Shown here: one piece after another, positions 25,467 through 36,270 of the stretch
Layout of the letters: each line of letters opens with the position of its first letter
How positions within the stretch are numbered: position 1 is the stretch's first letter
From: CAYQDB01 sp964416195
GTDB lineage: Bacteria; Zixibacteria; MSB-5A5; GN15; FEB-12
NCBI GenBank assembly: GCA_964416195.1
Contig: CAYQDB010000002.1
Coordinates: forward strand, 62,001-126,000
Length of the DNA stretch: 64,000 nt
Direction of reading: 5' to 3'
The notes under the pieces: model-generated
What the model was told of the DNA's origin: nothing
Seen by the model: only the letters and a program-made list of their open reading frames with translations
Databases searched by the model: none
Position numbers and translations under genes: made by a program

Positions 25467-26323
25467 TGGTGACTGCAATAAAAGAAACAGCCGTAAAACA
25501 GAAATCAGACGTTGTCCTTCAATACCTCCGACCCAAGAAGAAGTTCCCGCACGTCTGGTGCTCCGGGTGTGGAAATGGGATTGTTATGGGGTCTTTGATC
25601 CGTGCTATTGACAAACTTGGTCTGTCAAGGGATGAGGTTGTTCTGGTGTCAGGGATTGGCTGTACCAGCCGCATGCCGGTCTACCTGGATTTCAATGCTC
25701 TCCACACGACTCATGGCCGGGCGATCCCTTTTGCCACCGGGGTCAAGTTCGCTAATCCGAAACTGAAGGTAATTATTATTTCTGGCGATGGCGATGCCCT
25801 TGCTATCGGTGGTAATCACCTTATACATGCCTGCCGCCGCAACATCGACATTACCGTCATTTTGATAAACAACTATATCTATGGCATGACCGGTGGGCAG
25901 GGATCACCGACTACCCCCTCGAAGGCTTTCTCCACCACCACTCCGTACGGTAATGTAGAGAAACATTTCGAACCGTGCGATCTCGCGAAAGGTGCCGGGG
26001 CGACATTTGTAGCTCGCACGACGGTGTACCACACTCCACAGCTGGAGAAGAACATTATTAGCGCTATCGAGCATCATGGCTTCTCGCTGGTGGAGGTGAT
26101 TTCGAACTGCCATACCTACTTCGGCAGGCTCAATCGCCAAGGGCACGCCATGTCCATGATAAGGTTGTTCAGGGAGAAATCTGTGATGTTGGGAAAAGCC
26201 AAAAAAATGGCGGAAGACGAGCTGGAAGATAAAATTGTCATCGGCGTTTTGCATCGTGCAGACAAGACCGAGTTCTGCGATGAATACCAGAAGGTTGTTG
26301 ATGCTCACAGGGGAGAGAAGTAG
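25463..26323 (+). CDS. korB: 2-oxoglutarate:ferredoxin oxidoreductase, beta subunit
   Basis: Thiamine-diphosphate-binding subunit, 286 residues. The TPP motif is ISGDGDALAIGGNH...NNYIYGMTGGQ, and the N-terminal WCSGCGNG is the conserved Cys pair of this subunit. GIGCTSR and TTHGRAIPFATGVK are also typical. It starts inside the korA stop with GAGGAGG upstream, a strong coupled ribosome site. korC follows after 2 nt. Confidence 0.92.
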   Translation: MMVTAIKETAVKQKSDVVLQYLRPKKKFPHVWCSGCGNGIVMGSLIRAIDKLGLSRDEVVLVSGIGCTSRMPVYLDFNALHTTHGRAIPFATGVKFANPKLKVIIISGDGDALAIGGNHLIHACRRNIDITVILINNYIYGMTGGQGSPTTPSKAFSTTTPYGNVEKHFEPCDLAKGAGATFVARTTVYHTPQLEKNIISAIEHHGFSLVEVISNCHTYFGRLNRQGHAMSMIRLFREKSVMLGKAKKMAEDELEDKIVIGVLHRADKTEFCDEYQKVVDAHRGEK

Positions 26324-26325
26324 CT

Positions 26326-26901
26326 ATGGCACACAAGTTGTTGGACAAGATAGAAATTCCCCATGATCGTTTTGAAATACGTCTCTCCGGTTCCGGAGGG
26401 CAGGGAATGATCCTAGCGTCGGTCATCATGGCCGAGGCGATAGGTGCTGACTCCTCCAAGAACGTGGTTCAGACGCAGTCGTACGGCCCGGAAGCCCGTG
26501 GTGGTGCCTCCAAAGCCGATGTGGTTATTTCCACCCACGAGATATTCTACCCCAAGGCGATGGAGCTTGATCTCCTCCTGACCATGACCCAGGAATCTTT
26601 GGATAAGTACCTGCCGCATCTTAAAGAAGGCGGGACTCTCATTATTGATAATGTTCTGGTAACGGAGATTCCCACTGACAATTACTACGGATTGCCGTTC
26701 ACACGGCTGGCGCGTGAGGAAGCCGGTCATGTCATGGTGGCCAACGTAGTTGCTCTCGGTGCTATTGCTGCTCTGACAGACATCGTGTCTAAAGAGGAAT
26801 TGACGAAGGCTGTCGTGGCGCGTGCCCCGCGTGGAACGGAAGAGAAGAATCAAAAGGCGGTGGAGATCGGTTATCGAGAGGGGCTGAAGATCAAGAAGTG
26901 A
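26326..26901 (+). CDS. korC: 2-oxoglutarate:ferredoxin oxidoreductase, gamma subunit
   Basis: The 191-residue gamma subunit with RLSGSGGQGMILA near the N-terminus, then TQSYGPEARGG (pattern typical for KorC/PorG proteins) and VANVVALGAIAAL. It completes the korDABC set. GGAGAG lies 8 nt before the ATG. A 125 bp gap separates it from the next gene. Confidence 0.92.
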   Translation: MAHKLLDKIEIPHDRFEIRLSGSGGQGMILASVIMAEAIGADSSKNVVQTQSYGPEARGGASKADVVISTHEIFYPKAMELDLLLTMTQESLDKYLPHLKEGGTLIIDNVLVTEIPTDNYYGLPFTRLAREEAGHVMVANVVALGAIAALTDIVSKEELTKAVVARAPRGTEEKNQKAVEIGYREGLKIKK

Positions 26902-27026
26902 GCATGTCAACGGGAAGCAGGAAAGACTAACCGGAGGAGACTTCTAATCTTTCTAAGCGCCGGCTTGACAAGGCTGTATTTGTTTCGATTGGAACAACAG
27001 CTCGGGGAGGATGTGACCGGGCACCT

Positions 27027-28259
27027 ATGAAGATAACGTTGGCGTATGCTGATAGCCCGCTGGTGGTGGATATCCCTCCGTCCATTCACGTAGATATGTT
27101 TTCCCCTGTAACAATCTCTGATCCCCTCGGCACAGATGCTTTTTCGAGTGGCTTTCTTCGAGCCGGAGGAGAGCGTTTCCTGTCCGGCAAACCGCCGTTG
27201 ATAATCGTCAATGATGGTTACCGTAAGACACCTACGGCAACGATTCTTCAGTGGCTCGATCGCCTGGTCCCGGGTGTTATCGATGCCGCGTCATATTTAA
27301 TCTCGACTGGCACTCATACCGCACCTACCAGCGAACACTACCGTGTAATCTTTGGCCCTCTCTGGGAACGCGTAGAGGCAAGAGTGGGCTACCATGATGC
27401 CAGAGACCGCTCGAGCATGATTTATCTCGGTCAGGACGATCTGGGTGGTGAAGTGTGGGTTAACAGCGCCGTCCTTGAGAACAGCAGGATACTGGTTATC
27501 AGTTCAGTGGAACCACACTACTTTGCGGGCTTTACTGGTGGAAGAAAAGCTATTTTTCCAGGCCTTACTGATTTTGATACAGTGACCAGAAACCACAACC
27601 TGGCTAATTCTCTCGAAGCTGCGCCGCTAAAACTGAGGGGCAACCCAGTAGCAGAGCATCTTGATTCTCTGATGATGATGCTTGACCCTGACAAGTTCTT
27701 CGGTATACAGATTGTCACCGACTCCAGGCGGCAAATGGCCGGGCTTTTCTTCGGACCGCTTGATGTAGCCTTCAGAAATGCCACCGTGGTGGCTGAGCAG
27801 GTATACGCTCATGCAGTTTCGAAGCAGTATGACGTCGTGATCTGTGAAGTCCTGCCTCCTCTGGACCGCAACCTCTACCAAGCCCAAAAAGCGCTGGAAA
27901 ATTGCCAGACGGCGGTCAAAGATGAAGGAACAGCGATTATCCTGTCAGCCTGCATGGAAGGGATTGGTTCCAGGTACTTCTTCGATCTGGCCGATAAGTG
28001 GGATCGACAAACCAACCGTGCTGTGGACGGCGGTGAGTATTTTGGCTCGCACAAGCTGTCACGGGTGAACAGTATTGGAAGGCGAATTGATGTACGCCTG
28101 CATTCGGCTTTGCCTGATGATATTGTTCGGCATATATTCTACGAACCGCTTGACAAACTGCAATTATTTTTATACTCAGCAGAGCAAGAATGTGAAGATT
28201 GTAACTTGGCGGTTGTCCATGATGCCGCCAATACGGTTTTGAAGGCGTTGGCGAACTGA
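27027..28259 (+). CDS. larA: LarA-family nickel-pincer racemase/epimerase homologue
   Basis: A 410-residue LarA (DUF2088) protein. In lactate racemase of Lactiplantibacillus plantarum the key residues are R75, H108, H174, K184 (covalent cofactor), H200, Q295 and K298. Here the matching residues are R66 (NDGYRKTP), H97 (GTHTAPT), H164, K174 (TGGRKAIFPG), H190 (RNH), Q285 and K288 (YQAQKAL), with nearly identical spacing, so the active site looks intact. The family contains racemases and epimerases of several 2-hydroxyacids, so the substrate is open. No cofactor-synthesis genes (larB, larC, larE) are in the window. Only a distant GGGGAGG (17 nt) precedes the ATG. Confidence 0.82.
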   Translation: MKITLAYADSPLVVDIPPSIHVDMFSPVTISDPLGTDAFSSGFLRAGGERFLSGKPPLIIVNDGYRKTPTATILQWLDRLVPGVIDAASYLISTGTHTAPTSEHYRVIFGPLWERVEARVGYHDARDRSSMIYLGQDDLGGEVWVNSAVLENSRILVISSVEPHYFAGFTGGRKAIFPGLTDFDTVTRNHNLANSLEAAPLKLRGNPVAEHLDSLMMMLDPDKFFGIQIVTDSRRQMAGLFFGPLDVAFRNATVVAEQVYAHAVSKQYDVVICEVLPPLDRNLYQAQKALENCQTAVKDEGTAIILSACMEGIGSRYFFDLADKWDRQTNRAVDGGEYFGSHKLSRVNSIGRRIDVRLHSALPDDIVRHIFYEPLDKLQLFLYSAEQECEDCNLAVVHDAANTVLKALAN

Positions 28260-28292
28260 ATTTATAGCTCAATAACATAGGATGGAGGAAGT

Positions 28293-29219
28293 ATGAACAA
28301 GAAGATCGCCGTCATAGGTGCCGGCAATGTAGGTGCTTCGTGTGCTATGTATCTAGCCGAAGCGAACATCGCCGATGTGGTTATGGTCGATATTATCGAA
28401 GGGGTCCCGCAGGGCAAAGGACTTGACCTTACGCAGGCCGGTCCGGTGCGAGGGTACAATGCCAAGGTGTTCGGATCGAACAAGTTCTCGGATATCAAGG
28501 GAGCGGACATTGTTATCATGACCGCTGGATTACCTCGCAAACCGGGCATGTCACGAGAAGACCTGCTCAATATGAACGCTGACATTATCGCTTCGGTGGC
28601 CAAGGAGATCAAGAAGTACGCTCCTAAGAGCTTTATCCTCGTTGTTTCCAATCCTCTCGATCTGATGACCTTTCATATGCAGAAGAAAACCGGGTTTCCG
28701 AAAAACCGGGTCTTCGGGCAAGCGGGCATACTTGACTCAACCCGCTTCCGTGCCTTCGTCGCGATGGAACTCAACGTGGCCATGTCGGAAATTCAGGCGA
28801 TGGTACTCGGCGGCCATGGTGACACTATGGTGCCTCTGCCGCGTTATACAACCATTGCCGGTATTCCCATTTCGGAGCTGATTTCCAAGGATCGCATCAA
28901 GGCAATTTCCGAGCGCACTCGTGTGGGTGGCGGTGAAATCGTCAAATTGTTAAAAACCGGCTCGGCCTACTATGCTCCTGCTGCGGCAACGGTAGACATG
29001 TGCCGTTCAGTCTTCAATGATGAGAAAAAGGTCCTGCCGGTTTCGGCTTACCTGACCGGTGAGTACGGTATCAAGGATATCTACATCGGCGTTCCCGTGG
29101 TGTTGGGTGCCAACGGCGTCGAGCGGATCCTTGAGCTCAAGTTGACCAAAGGGGAGCTGGCAGCGCTGCAGGCATCGGCTAAGACGTACAAACAACACCT
29201 CAAGATTCTTGGTTACTAA
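28293..29219 (+). CDS. mdh: Malate dehydrogenase
   Basis: NAD-dependent oxidation of malate to oxaloacetate, 308 residues. Dinucleotide fold GAGNVGASCA with Asp at the end of strand 2 (VVMVDI), indicating NAD. The substrate loop GLPRKPGMSREDL has the Arg pair of malate rather than lactate enzymes. The catalytic His is in GGHGDTMVPL. GGAGG, 4 nt, ATG gives a strong ribosome site. icd follows after 10 nt. Confidence 0.94.
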   Translation: MNKKIAVIGAGNVGASCAMYLAEANIADVVMVDIIEGVPQGKGLDLTQAGPVRGYNAKVFGSNKFSDIKGADIVIMTAGLPRKPGMSREDLLNMNADIIASVAKEIKKYAPKSFILVVSNPLDLMTFHMQKKTGFPKNRVFGQAGILDSTRFRAFVAMELNVAMSEIQAMVLGGHGDTMVPLPRYTTIAGIPISELISKDRIKAISERTRVGGGEIVKLLKTGSAYYAPAAATVDMCRSVFNDEKKVLPVSAYLTGEYGIKDIYIGVPVVLGANGVERILELKLTKGELAALQASAKTYKQHLKILGY

Positions 29220-29229
29220 AGGAGTTTCT

Positions 29230-30474
<1,245 letters not shown>

Positions 30475-30515
30475 GCATTGTGGCGATGCCACTTTGTTGG
30501 CATGAATGTTAAGCA

Positions 30516-30551
30516 GGGCAGGATCCCTATAATCCTGCCCTCTTTGTCTTT
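30516..30551 (+). terminator. Rho-independent terminator after icd
   Basis: A perfect 9 bp stem GGGCAGGAT (30516-30524) / ATCCTGCCC (30532-30540), a 7 nt loop, then the T-rich TCTTTGTCTTT. It separates the plus-strand metabolic block from the convergent signalling genes. Confidence 0.85.
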
Positions 30552-30622
30552 GGCCTGGGCGCAGTTCTAGCAGTGTGCGCTGTAGTGATCGCGTACGGTT
30601 GTTCCTGTTGTGTTCGGCTCTA

Positions 30623-32761
30623 TCAGTTATGGTACGGGAGATAGACGGTGAATGTCGTTCCCTTGCCTTCTGTCGACTCGACTTTGAGGGTGCCGCTATG
30701 CGCGGAGATAATGCGCTCCACCACGGCCAACCCCAGCCCAGTGCCACTATCTCTGGTAGTGTAGTAGCGGTCAAAGACCTTTGAAAGGTTTTCCTTTTTG
30801 ATACCGAAGCCTGTGTCGCTGATTCGCAAGGCGAGGTAGTCGGCCTTCTTGTGTTGGGGCTTTTCCACCAGGCCGTGCACCGATAGCGTCCCTCCGTCAG
30901 GCATGGCATCAATGGCGTTGATGAAGAGATTTAGGAATCCTTCCAGAACCTGGTTCTTGTTGACGATGACCTCCCAGTCGGCGTCTTCGAACTCAACCTT
31001 GAATTCAACTTGGTGCTTACGCATATCCGGTCCGACCAATTCCGAAGCTCGCGTTACAATCTGTCTGATATCCACTCTCTCGGTTTCGTACTTGTTGGGA
31101 TTGGAGAAATCAACCAGCTCGTGGACCAACTCATTCATGCGGTACACCTCGTCTGCCGCCAGCTTGAGAAGTTCGGAGTTTTCTGTTTCGGGAAAGCGTT
31201 GCTTCAGGATCTGTAGGCTGCCCTTGATAGAGGTGAGAGGCTTACGCAGGTCATGGGAGATCTCAGAAATCATGTTGCCCATTGTCAACAGGCGGGTGGC
31301 GTTGAGAAGGGCTCTCTCTTTCTCAAAGAGAAGCGCCGCCTGCGAAATTACCAGCCTGGCCAGTGAGATGTCATCGTCATTGTATGGCTGCTTGCTGTCT
31401 GCCCCCAGGTAGAAGATATGTGCCGGATCACCGTAGCGCATGATGGGAATCGCCATATAGGCTTGTTTGGGCTCGGGGAAGTTGGCATTCTTTGACAGGC
31501 GGTCGGCTACGAACACCGATAGCTTGGGGATGTCGTTTAAGTCAAGTTTTCTCAGGTCGATTGGCCCCAATGAGATGCTCTCACGCTTTATTTTGCTCAA
31601 GTCAATTCCACCACTGTCAGTCAATGGGATGTGGGCAGTGCCCGTGGCGCCGTCAGGAAGCAGTAACTTGCGGTTGCTGTCCCAGTTGAACCAGATGGAG
31701 TAGTCGATATGGAATACGCGGTTTAGTTTGTTCACGAGGATGCGGCGGAAGTCGTGCATGGACTGGATGTTGGGCAGCTCGCCGGAGACCTCGTGAAGGA
31801 TCTCAAACTCAATGAGGCGGCGTCGATTTTTCTCAAACTGGTTGGCATCATCGACTGCGACTGCTGCCTGCGAAGCAAAAGTGGTCAACAGTCTCAAGTC
31901 GTTCTTTGTGAAGATTTCCCCACCCTGCTTTTTGGCTAAGTTGATGACACCGATCACCTTGCTTTTGATAACCAAGGGGGCGCACAGCAAGGATGCCGCA
32001 CCGTACTTTTCCTGGTTGATCCTTTTGAAACGCTCATCATTCTCGACGTCTTCAACAACCAGCGGATCCCCGGTTTTGGCCACGTACCCGGCAATAGACT
32101 CGCCGACATGAAGCCGGGTCTGATCAATAATCTGTCGATCCAGACCGATTGCCGCTTCAATAGTCAAGTGTTGCTCTCTTTCATCCAGCAGCATGATGGA
32201 GCCTACCTGCGCCTCGGTCACCGATGAGGCCAGGGCAATAATCTGTCTGAGCAACTCCTTGAGATTAGCTGCAGAACCGATGGATTTGCCGGCTTCGTAC
32301 AAGGCGTTCAATTCGCTGATGCGGCGGTGCAGGATCAGGTTTGAGAGCTTGAGTTCCTCCAGCAGTTGCAGTCGCGCCAAATCGGATCGCCGCTTCTCCA
32401 GGGCCCGGTTGACTGCCAGTTCCAGATAGGTAAACTCAACCGGCTTTAGAAGGTAGTCGTAGGCACCCTTCGATACAGCTTCGATGGCCGAGTCAAGCGA
32501 GGCATATCCTGTCATAAGGATTACCGGTATATCCTCGTCAACTTCTTTGACAACCCGTAAAATCTGTAGTCCGTCCAGTTCCGGCATCTTGATGTCGGTT
32601 ATGACCAGGTCAACCTTTTCCTTGCGGATGGCTGTTGCTGCTTCCAGCGAGTTCTGGAACGCCCTGACCTGGTACCCGTCATCGGACAGCAACGCCGTGA
32701 GGGAATTGCACATCCTCTTCTCGTCGTCGATGACAATGATTCTTTCGGTGATCTTACTCAT
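30623..32761 (-). CDS. Hybrid response regulator / GAF / histidine kinase
   Basis: A 712-residue cytosolic signalling protein. In order: REC domain (residues about 6-120) with phosphoacceptor Asp in VITDIKMPELDG and the switch Lys in LLKPVE; a coiled linker; a GAF domain (about 165-315, GVINLAKKQGGEIF); a second GAF-like region; a HisKA domain with phospho-His in SEISHDLRKPLTS; and an HATPase_c domain with NAIDAMPDGG, DTGFGIKK and GTGLGLAVV. No membrane segment is seen. The ATG at 32761 is chosen, with AGGA upstream; an in-frame TTG at 32794 also exists. It overlaps the end of the kinase gene before it, so the two are probably a phosphorelay pair. Confidence 0.88.
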   Translation of the reverse strand: MSKITERIIVIDDEKRMCNSLTALLSDDGYQVRAFQNSLEAATAIRKEKVDLVITDIKMPELDGLQILRVVKEVDEDIPVILMTGYASLDSAIEAVSKGAYDYLLKPVEFTYLELAVNRALEKRRSDLARLQLLEELKLSNLILHRRISELNALYEAGKSIGSAANLKELLRQIIALASSVTEAQVGSIMLLDEREQHLTIEAAIGLDRQIIDQTRLHVGESIAGYVAKTGDPLVVEDVENDERFKRINQEKYGAASLLCAPLVIKSKVIGVINLAKKQGGEIFTKNDLRLLTTFASQAAVAVDDANQFEKNRRRLIEFEILHEVSGELPNIQSMHDFRRILVNKLNRVFHIDYSIWFNWDSNRKLLLPDGATGTAHIPLTDSGGIDLSKIKRESISLGPIDLRKLDLNDIPKLSVFVADRLSKNANFPEPKQAYMAIPIMRYGDPAHIFYLGADSKQPYNDDDISLARLVISQAALLFEKERALLNATRLLTMGNMISEISHDLRKPLTSIKGSLQILKQRFPETENSELLKLAADEVYRMNELVHELVDFSNPNKYETERVDIRQIVTRASELVGPDMRKHQVEFKVEFEDADWEVIVNKNQVLEGFLNLFINAIDAMPDGGTLSVHGLVEKPQHKKADYLALRISDTGFGIKKENLSKVFDRYYTTRDSGTGLGLAVVERIISAHSGTLKVESTEGKGTTFTVYLPYHN

Positions 32762-34148
32762 CTTCCTGCGTTTTGCCGTGTGTAGGTAGGACAATCTCGA
32801 AACATCCGCCGTTGTCGGTGTTTCTGTAGGTTATCGACCCCCCGTGCTTTTTTATGATGCCGTAGCAAACCGATAAACCCAGCCCGGTTCCTTGGCCGGA
32901 TTGCTTGGTGGTAAAGAAGGGTTCGAAGATGTGGGGAATTACGTCATCGGGAATACCAGGGCCGGTGTCACTAAATCCGATAGACAGTTCTTCCTGGGTT
33001 TTTTTCACAGTGATCTCAAGCCTCCCGCCATCCGGCATAGCATCGCTGGCATTAATGATCAGGTTCAAAAAGACCTGTTTGAGGTGCTCCAGTGACGCTT
33101 CCACCTGCGGGCAATTCGCCTCGTAGCGGCGGACAACGTCCACTTTGCGCTTCTCAAGCTGCTGCTCCATTAACAGTATGACGTCATCGATTACCACAGT
33201 GACATCGGTCATGCAAAGTGTCATACCGTTGGGACGGTGAAAATCCAACAGCTCTCGCACAATCCTCGCTATGCGGGAGATTTCCTGGCTGACAACGTCA
33301 GTGTAGTTGCGTCCCTCAACGTTATCGCGAATGGATCGCCTGGCTAACAGAAGATAATTCTTAATAATCCCCAGTGGGTTGTTGATTTCGTGAGCAACCT
33401 TGGCCGACATCTCTCCGAGAGCCGCTAGCCGTTCCGAATCGACCAGTTGCTGCTGGGCCGCGCGGAGCTGTTCGGTTGCCTTCTTCTCCGCGTCGTAGAG
33501 CCGGGCATTTTCAATAGAGACTGAAATCTGGTTGCCGAGAATTGAGAGGAATTCAATATCATCCAAGCGGAAATCCCGACCGGAGATCTTGTCAGAGACG
33601 AGTAATAAACCGCTCAGCCGCGTCTGGTGAATCAGGGGCACCACGAGGCCGGGGTGGAACATCTTTAGGATTTTCTTTTCATCTTTACCGGCCAGGCCAT
33701 CCATCAATTCACCTGTCACTACCGGACGGTTAAGCCGGGTAAGGTAATCCAACAGGCTTGAGCCGGTCTCAAAGAAGAGTCCAGGGCCGGGCATCCTCCC
33801 TGATCCTTTCCCTTTTACCATGACGATCCTGTCCGTCTGGCCGTTCTCCCTGAGAAAAACACCCCCCTTGGTGGCGCTTACCTGTGCCAGGGAGGTCAGT
33901 ATGAAGGAATCCAGCAGTGTCTGGTACTCAAGGACCGAGTTAAAATTGCGGCTGATTTCAAAGATGGTGTAGAGGTCAAAAATCTTGCGCTTCAACTGAC
34001 GGTTGGTCTCTACCAGTTTTGCCAGTTTTTGCTCGAACTCTGCCGATGGTTGTCGCGAGGTTACGGCTACTTTGGACTGTTTCGGTCGTCCAGCCCTCTC
34101 TCTCGCGGCGGAAGGTTTTGCCCTTGGAATCTTTTTCTCGTTTGTCAT
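32754..34148 (-). CDS. GAF-domain sensor histidine kinase
   Basis: A 464-residue soluble kinase. A basic Lys/Arg/Pro-rich N-terminus (about 35 residues) precedes a coiled coil, a GAF domain (about 60-215), a short helical linker, HisKA with phospho-His in AKVAHEINNPLG, and HATPase_c with NASDAMPDGG, DTGPGIPDD and GTGLGLSVC. Its ATG overlaps the folC stop (ATGA), and its 3' end overlaps the start of the hybrid regulator. The signal is unknown. Confidence 0.88.
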   Translation of the reverse strand: MTNEKKIPRAKPSAARERAGRPKQSKVAVTSRQPSAEFEQKLAKLVETNRQLKRKIFDLYTIFEISRNFNSVLEYQTLLDSFILTSLAQVSATKGGVFLRENGQTDRIVMVKGKGSGRMPGPGLFFETGSSLLDYLTRLNRPVVTGELMDGLAGKDEKKILKMFHPGLVVPLIHQTRLSGLLLVSDKISGRDFRLDDIEFLSILGNQISVSIENARLYDAEKKATEQLRAAQQQLVDSERLAALGEMSAKVAHEINNPLGIIKNYLLLARRSIRDNVEGRNYTDVVSQEISRIARIVRELLDFHRPNGMTLCMTDVTVVIDDVILLMEQQLEKRKVDVVRRYEANCPQVEASLEHLKQVFLNLIINASDAMPDGGRLEITVKKTQEELSIGFSDTGPGIPDDVIPHIFEPFFTTKQSGQGTGLGLSVCYGIIKKHGGSITYRNTDNGGCFEIVLPTHGKTQEDE

Positions 34149-35422
34149 CCCGACCCGAACTTCTCAAAGAACTCGCCTACTAAAAAGTGCGAACCGATAA
34201 CAATTATTGTATCGTCAGCCTGACATGTTTTCAAGAGCCTACGGTAGGCTGAACTCAAAGAGCTATATCGCTGCGCCGGTATCGAGTGCCAGTTTATATT
34301 GGCGAACAACTCCGTCAAGTCGGTCGAACGTTTTGTTTTGAGCGGGACGACAGCAAATAGCTTTGCAATGGATGCCAGAGAATCAAGCATTGCCTGGTGC
34401 TCCTTGCGTTTGACGAAGCCAGCGATAACGCAGGCTTTCTTGTTGGGAAACCTTGTTTGAAAGGCATCCACGAAGGCAGCTATGCCGCCCGTATTATGAC
34501 AGACGTCGAAAACCAAGGTGGGTTTTCCTTGGCGTTCGACTACCTGAAAACGACCCGGCCAGCGTGTTTGCACCAGCCCTTCAGAAATGGCTTTCCTCGG
34601 GATAGACAACCCATCCTTGTTCAGGATGGACACGGCTTTTAATGCCAGTGCTGCGTTTCTCAACTGATGCGGCCCGTACAGGTGGGGGGAGAGCTTCTCA
34701 AAAGCCAGTCCATTGGACTTGAAGTCCAGCTCCATGGTGGGCCGGTGAGTCCTGAATTCCCGGGGTCTCAGCCGTTGAAACGACGCGCCCTGCTGGCGGC
34801 ACTTCTGGCGTATAACCTGTTCTGCTTCCGCAGGTAGCGGGCCGATCAGATGCGGCACCGATGGTTTGATGATACCGGCTTTTTCCCGGGCGATCTTTCT
34901 CAGTGAGTCGCCGAGTACCTCTACATGGTCCCGGCTGATATCGGTCGTGATTGTCAGCAGAGGGAAGAGGACATTGGTGGCGTCAAGACGCCCTCCAAGT
35001 CCGACCTCCACTACCGCCACATCGACATGCGCTCGCTCGAAGTAGTATAGTGCCAGTGCTGTTACTACCTCGAAGAAAGAGGATTTTCTCTTCACAAGCT
35101 CCGCACGGTAGCGATCAATAAAAGACATTACCGACGGTTTTGGAACCTTTCTGCCGTTTACCCTGATCCGTTCCCGCAAGTCAACCAGGTGGGGAGAGGT
35201 GAACAAGCCGGTCTTGTAGCCGGCGGCGCGCAGGATAGCCTCCAGCATAGCCGCTACTGAGCCTTTGCCGTTGGTACCGGATATGTGAATTGTTTTGTAC
35301 TTCGTCTGTGGTGAACCGATAGAGTTGAGGAACTCAGTAATGCTTTCCAGTCCCAGCTTCATGCCAAAGAATTCACGTGAGAGAATGAAATGCTCAGCAG
35401 CGGCATAGGAATGCTTTGGCAT
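34145..35422 (-). CDS. folC: Folylpolyglutamate synthase / dihydrofolate synthase
   Basis: Adds glutamate to dihydropteroate and tetrahydrofolate. The 425-residue Mur-ligase-family enzyme shows the P-loop HISGTNGKGSVAAML, the FTSPHLVDLRERI segment, and the family Mg-site region around VVEVGLGGRLDATN. The ATG at 35422 overlaps the accD stop by one base (TAATG) and has GGAG 6 nt upstream. The accD-folC order is common in bacteria. Confidence 0.94.
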   Translation of the reverse strand: MPKHSYAAAEHFILSREFFGMKLGLESITEFLNSIGSPQTKYKTIHISGTNGKGSVAAMLEAILRAAGYKTGLFTSPHLVDLRERIRVNGRKVPKPSVMSFIDRYRAELVKRKSSFFEVVTALALYYFERAHVDVAVVEVGLGGRLDATNVLFPLLTITTDISRDHVEVLGDSLRKIAREKAGIIKPSVPHLIGPLPAEAEQVIRQKCRQQGASFQRLRPREFRTHRPTMELDFKSNGLAFEKLSPHLYGPHQLRNAALALKAVSILNKDGLSIPRKAISEGLVQTRWPGRFQVVERQGKPTLVFDVCHNTGGIAAFVDAFQTRFPNKKACVIAGFVKRKEHQAMLDSLASIAKLFAVVPLKTKRSTDLTELFANINWHSIPAQRYSSLSSAYRRLLKTCQADDTIIVIGSHFLVGEFFEKFGSG

Positions 35423-36264
35423 TACTTTCTCCACGTGAACTTCAGCAGCTTTGTGACGGTGTCACGAAGGTCCTGGCGTTCTACCACCTTGTCGACAAAT
35501 CCCTTGTCGAGGAAGAACTCAGAAGATTGAAATCCTTCGGGAAGGTCCTGTCCGATGGTTTGCTGGATCACACGCGGTCCGGCAAAGCCCAACAGGGCTT
35601 TTGGCTCAGCCAGGATTACATCGCCCAGCGAAGCATAGGAAGCCATCACCCCCGCGGTTGTCGGATTGGTCAGTATGGAGATGTAGGGAATTCTCTTTTT
35701 ATCGAGGACAGCCAGCAGGGAAGAGGTTTTTGCCATTTGCATCAAAGACAGGATCCCTTCCTGCATCCGTGCCCCGCCTGAACAAGATACGATTACAAGC
35801 GGCACCTCGCGTTCAATGGCCCGCTCGATAGCACGGGCGATCTTCTCACCGACGACTGAGCCCATTGAACCGCCGATGAACTCGAAATTCATGATTGCAA
35901 ACGAGACTTCGATGCCCCCAATACTGCCCATACCGGAAACAACGCCTTCAATAGCGCCGGTTTTCTGCCGGGCTGCCCGTATCCGATCAGGATATTTCTT
36001 TGAATCCTTGAATTTCAGCGGGTCCTTGGAGGTGAGGTTGATGTCGTATTCTTCGAGTCGACCGTCGTCGAGAAGGAGATCTATGTACTTACGCGTCGAT
36101 ATTCGGAAATGGTATCGGCAGTTGGGGCAGACCCATAGTAGCTCCTCCATTTTCTTGCTGTAGACAATCTCACCACAGGAGGGACATTTGGTCCACAAGC
36201 CCTCGGGGATGTTTCTTTTTTCCTGGGGAGCAGGGCCGGATTTTGCTTTTCTAAACCATGCCAT
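35422..36264 (-). CDS. accD: Acetyl-CoA carboxylase carboxyltransferase subunit beta
   Basis: Transfers carboxyl from biotin to acetyl-CoA in fatty-acid synthesis. The 280 residues have the N-terminal C4 zinc ribbon (CPSCGE and CPNCRYHF), and the crotonase-like core with SGGARMQEG and NPTTAGVMASYASLGD. AccA, AccB and AccC are not in the window. The start is preceded by AAGGAAG 13 nt upstream. Confidence 0.96.
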   Translation of the reverse strand: MAWFRKAKSGPAPQEKRNIPEGLWTKCPSCGEIVYSKKMEELLWVCPNCRYHFRISTRKYIDLLLDDGRLEEYDINLTSKDPLKFKDSKKYPDRIRAARQKTGAIEGVVSGMGSIGGIEVSFAIMNFEFIGGSMGSVVGEKIARAIERAIEREVPLVIVSCSGGARMQEGILSLMQMAKTSSLLAVLDKKRIPYISILTNPTTAGVMASYASLGDVILAEPKALLGFAGPRVIQQTIGQDLPEGFQSSEFFLDKGFVDKVVERQDLRDTVTKLLKFTWRK

Positions 36265-36270
36265 AGATTA

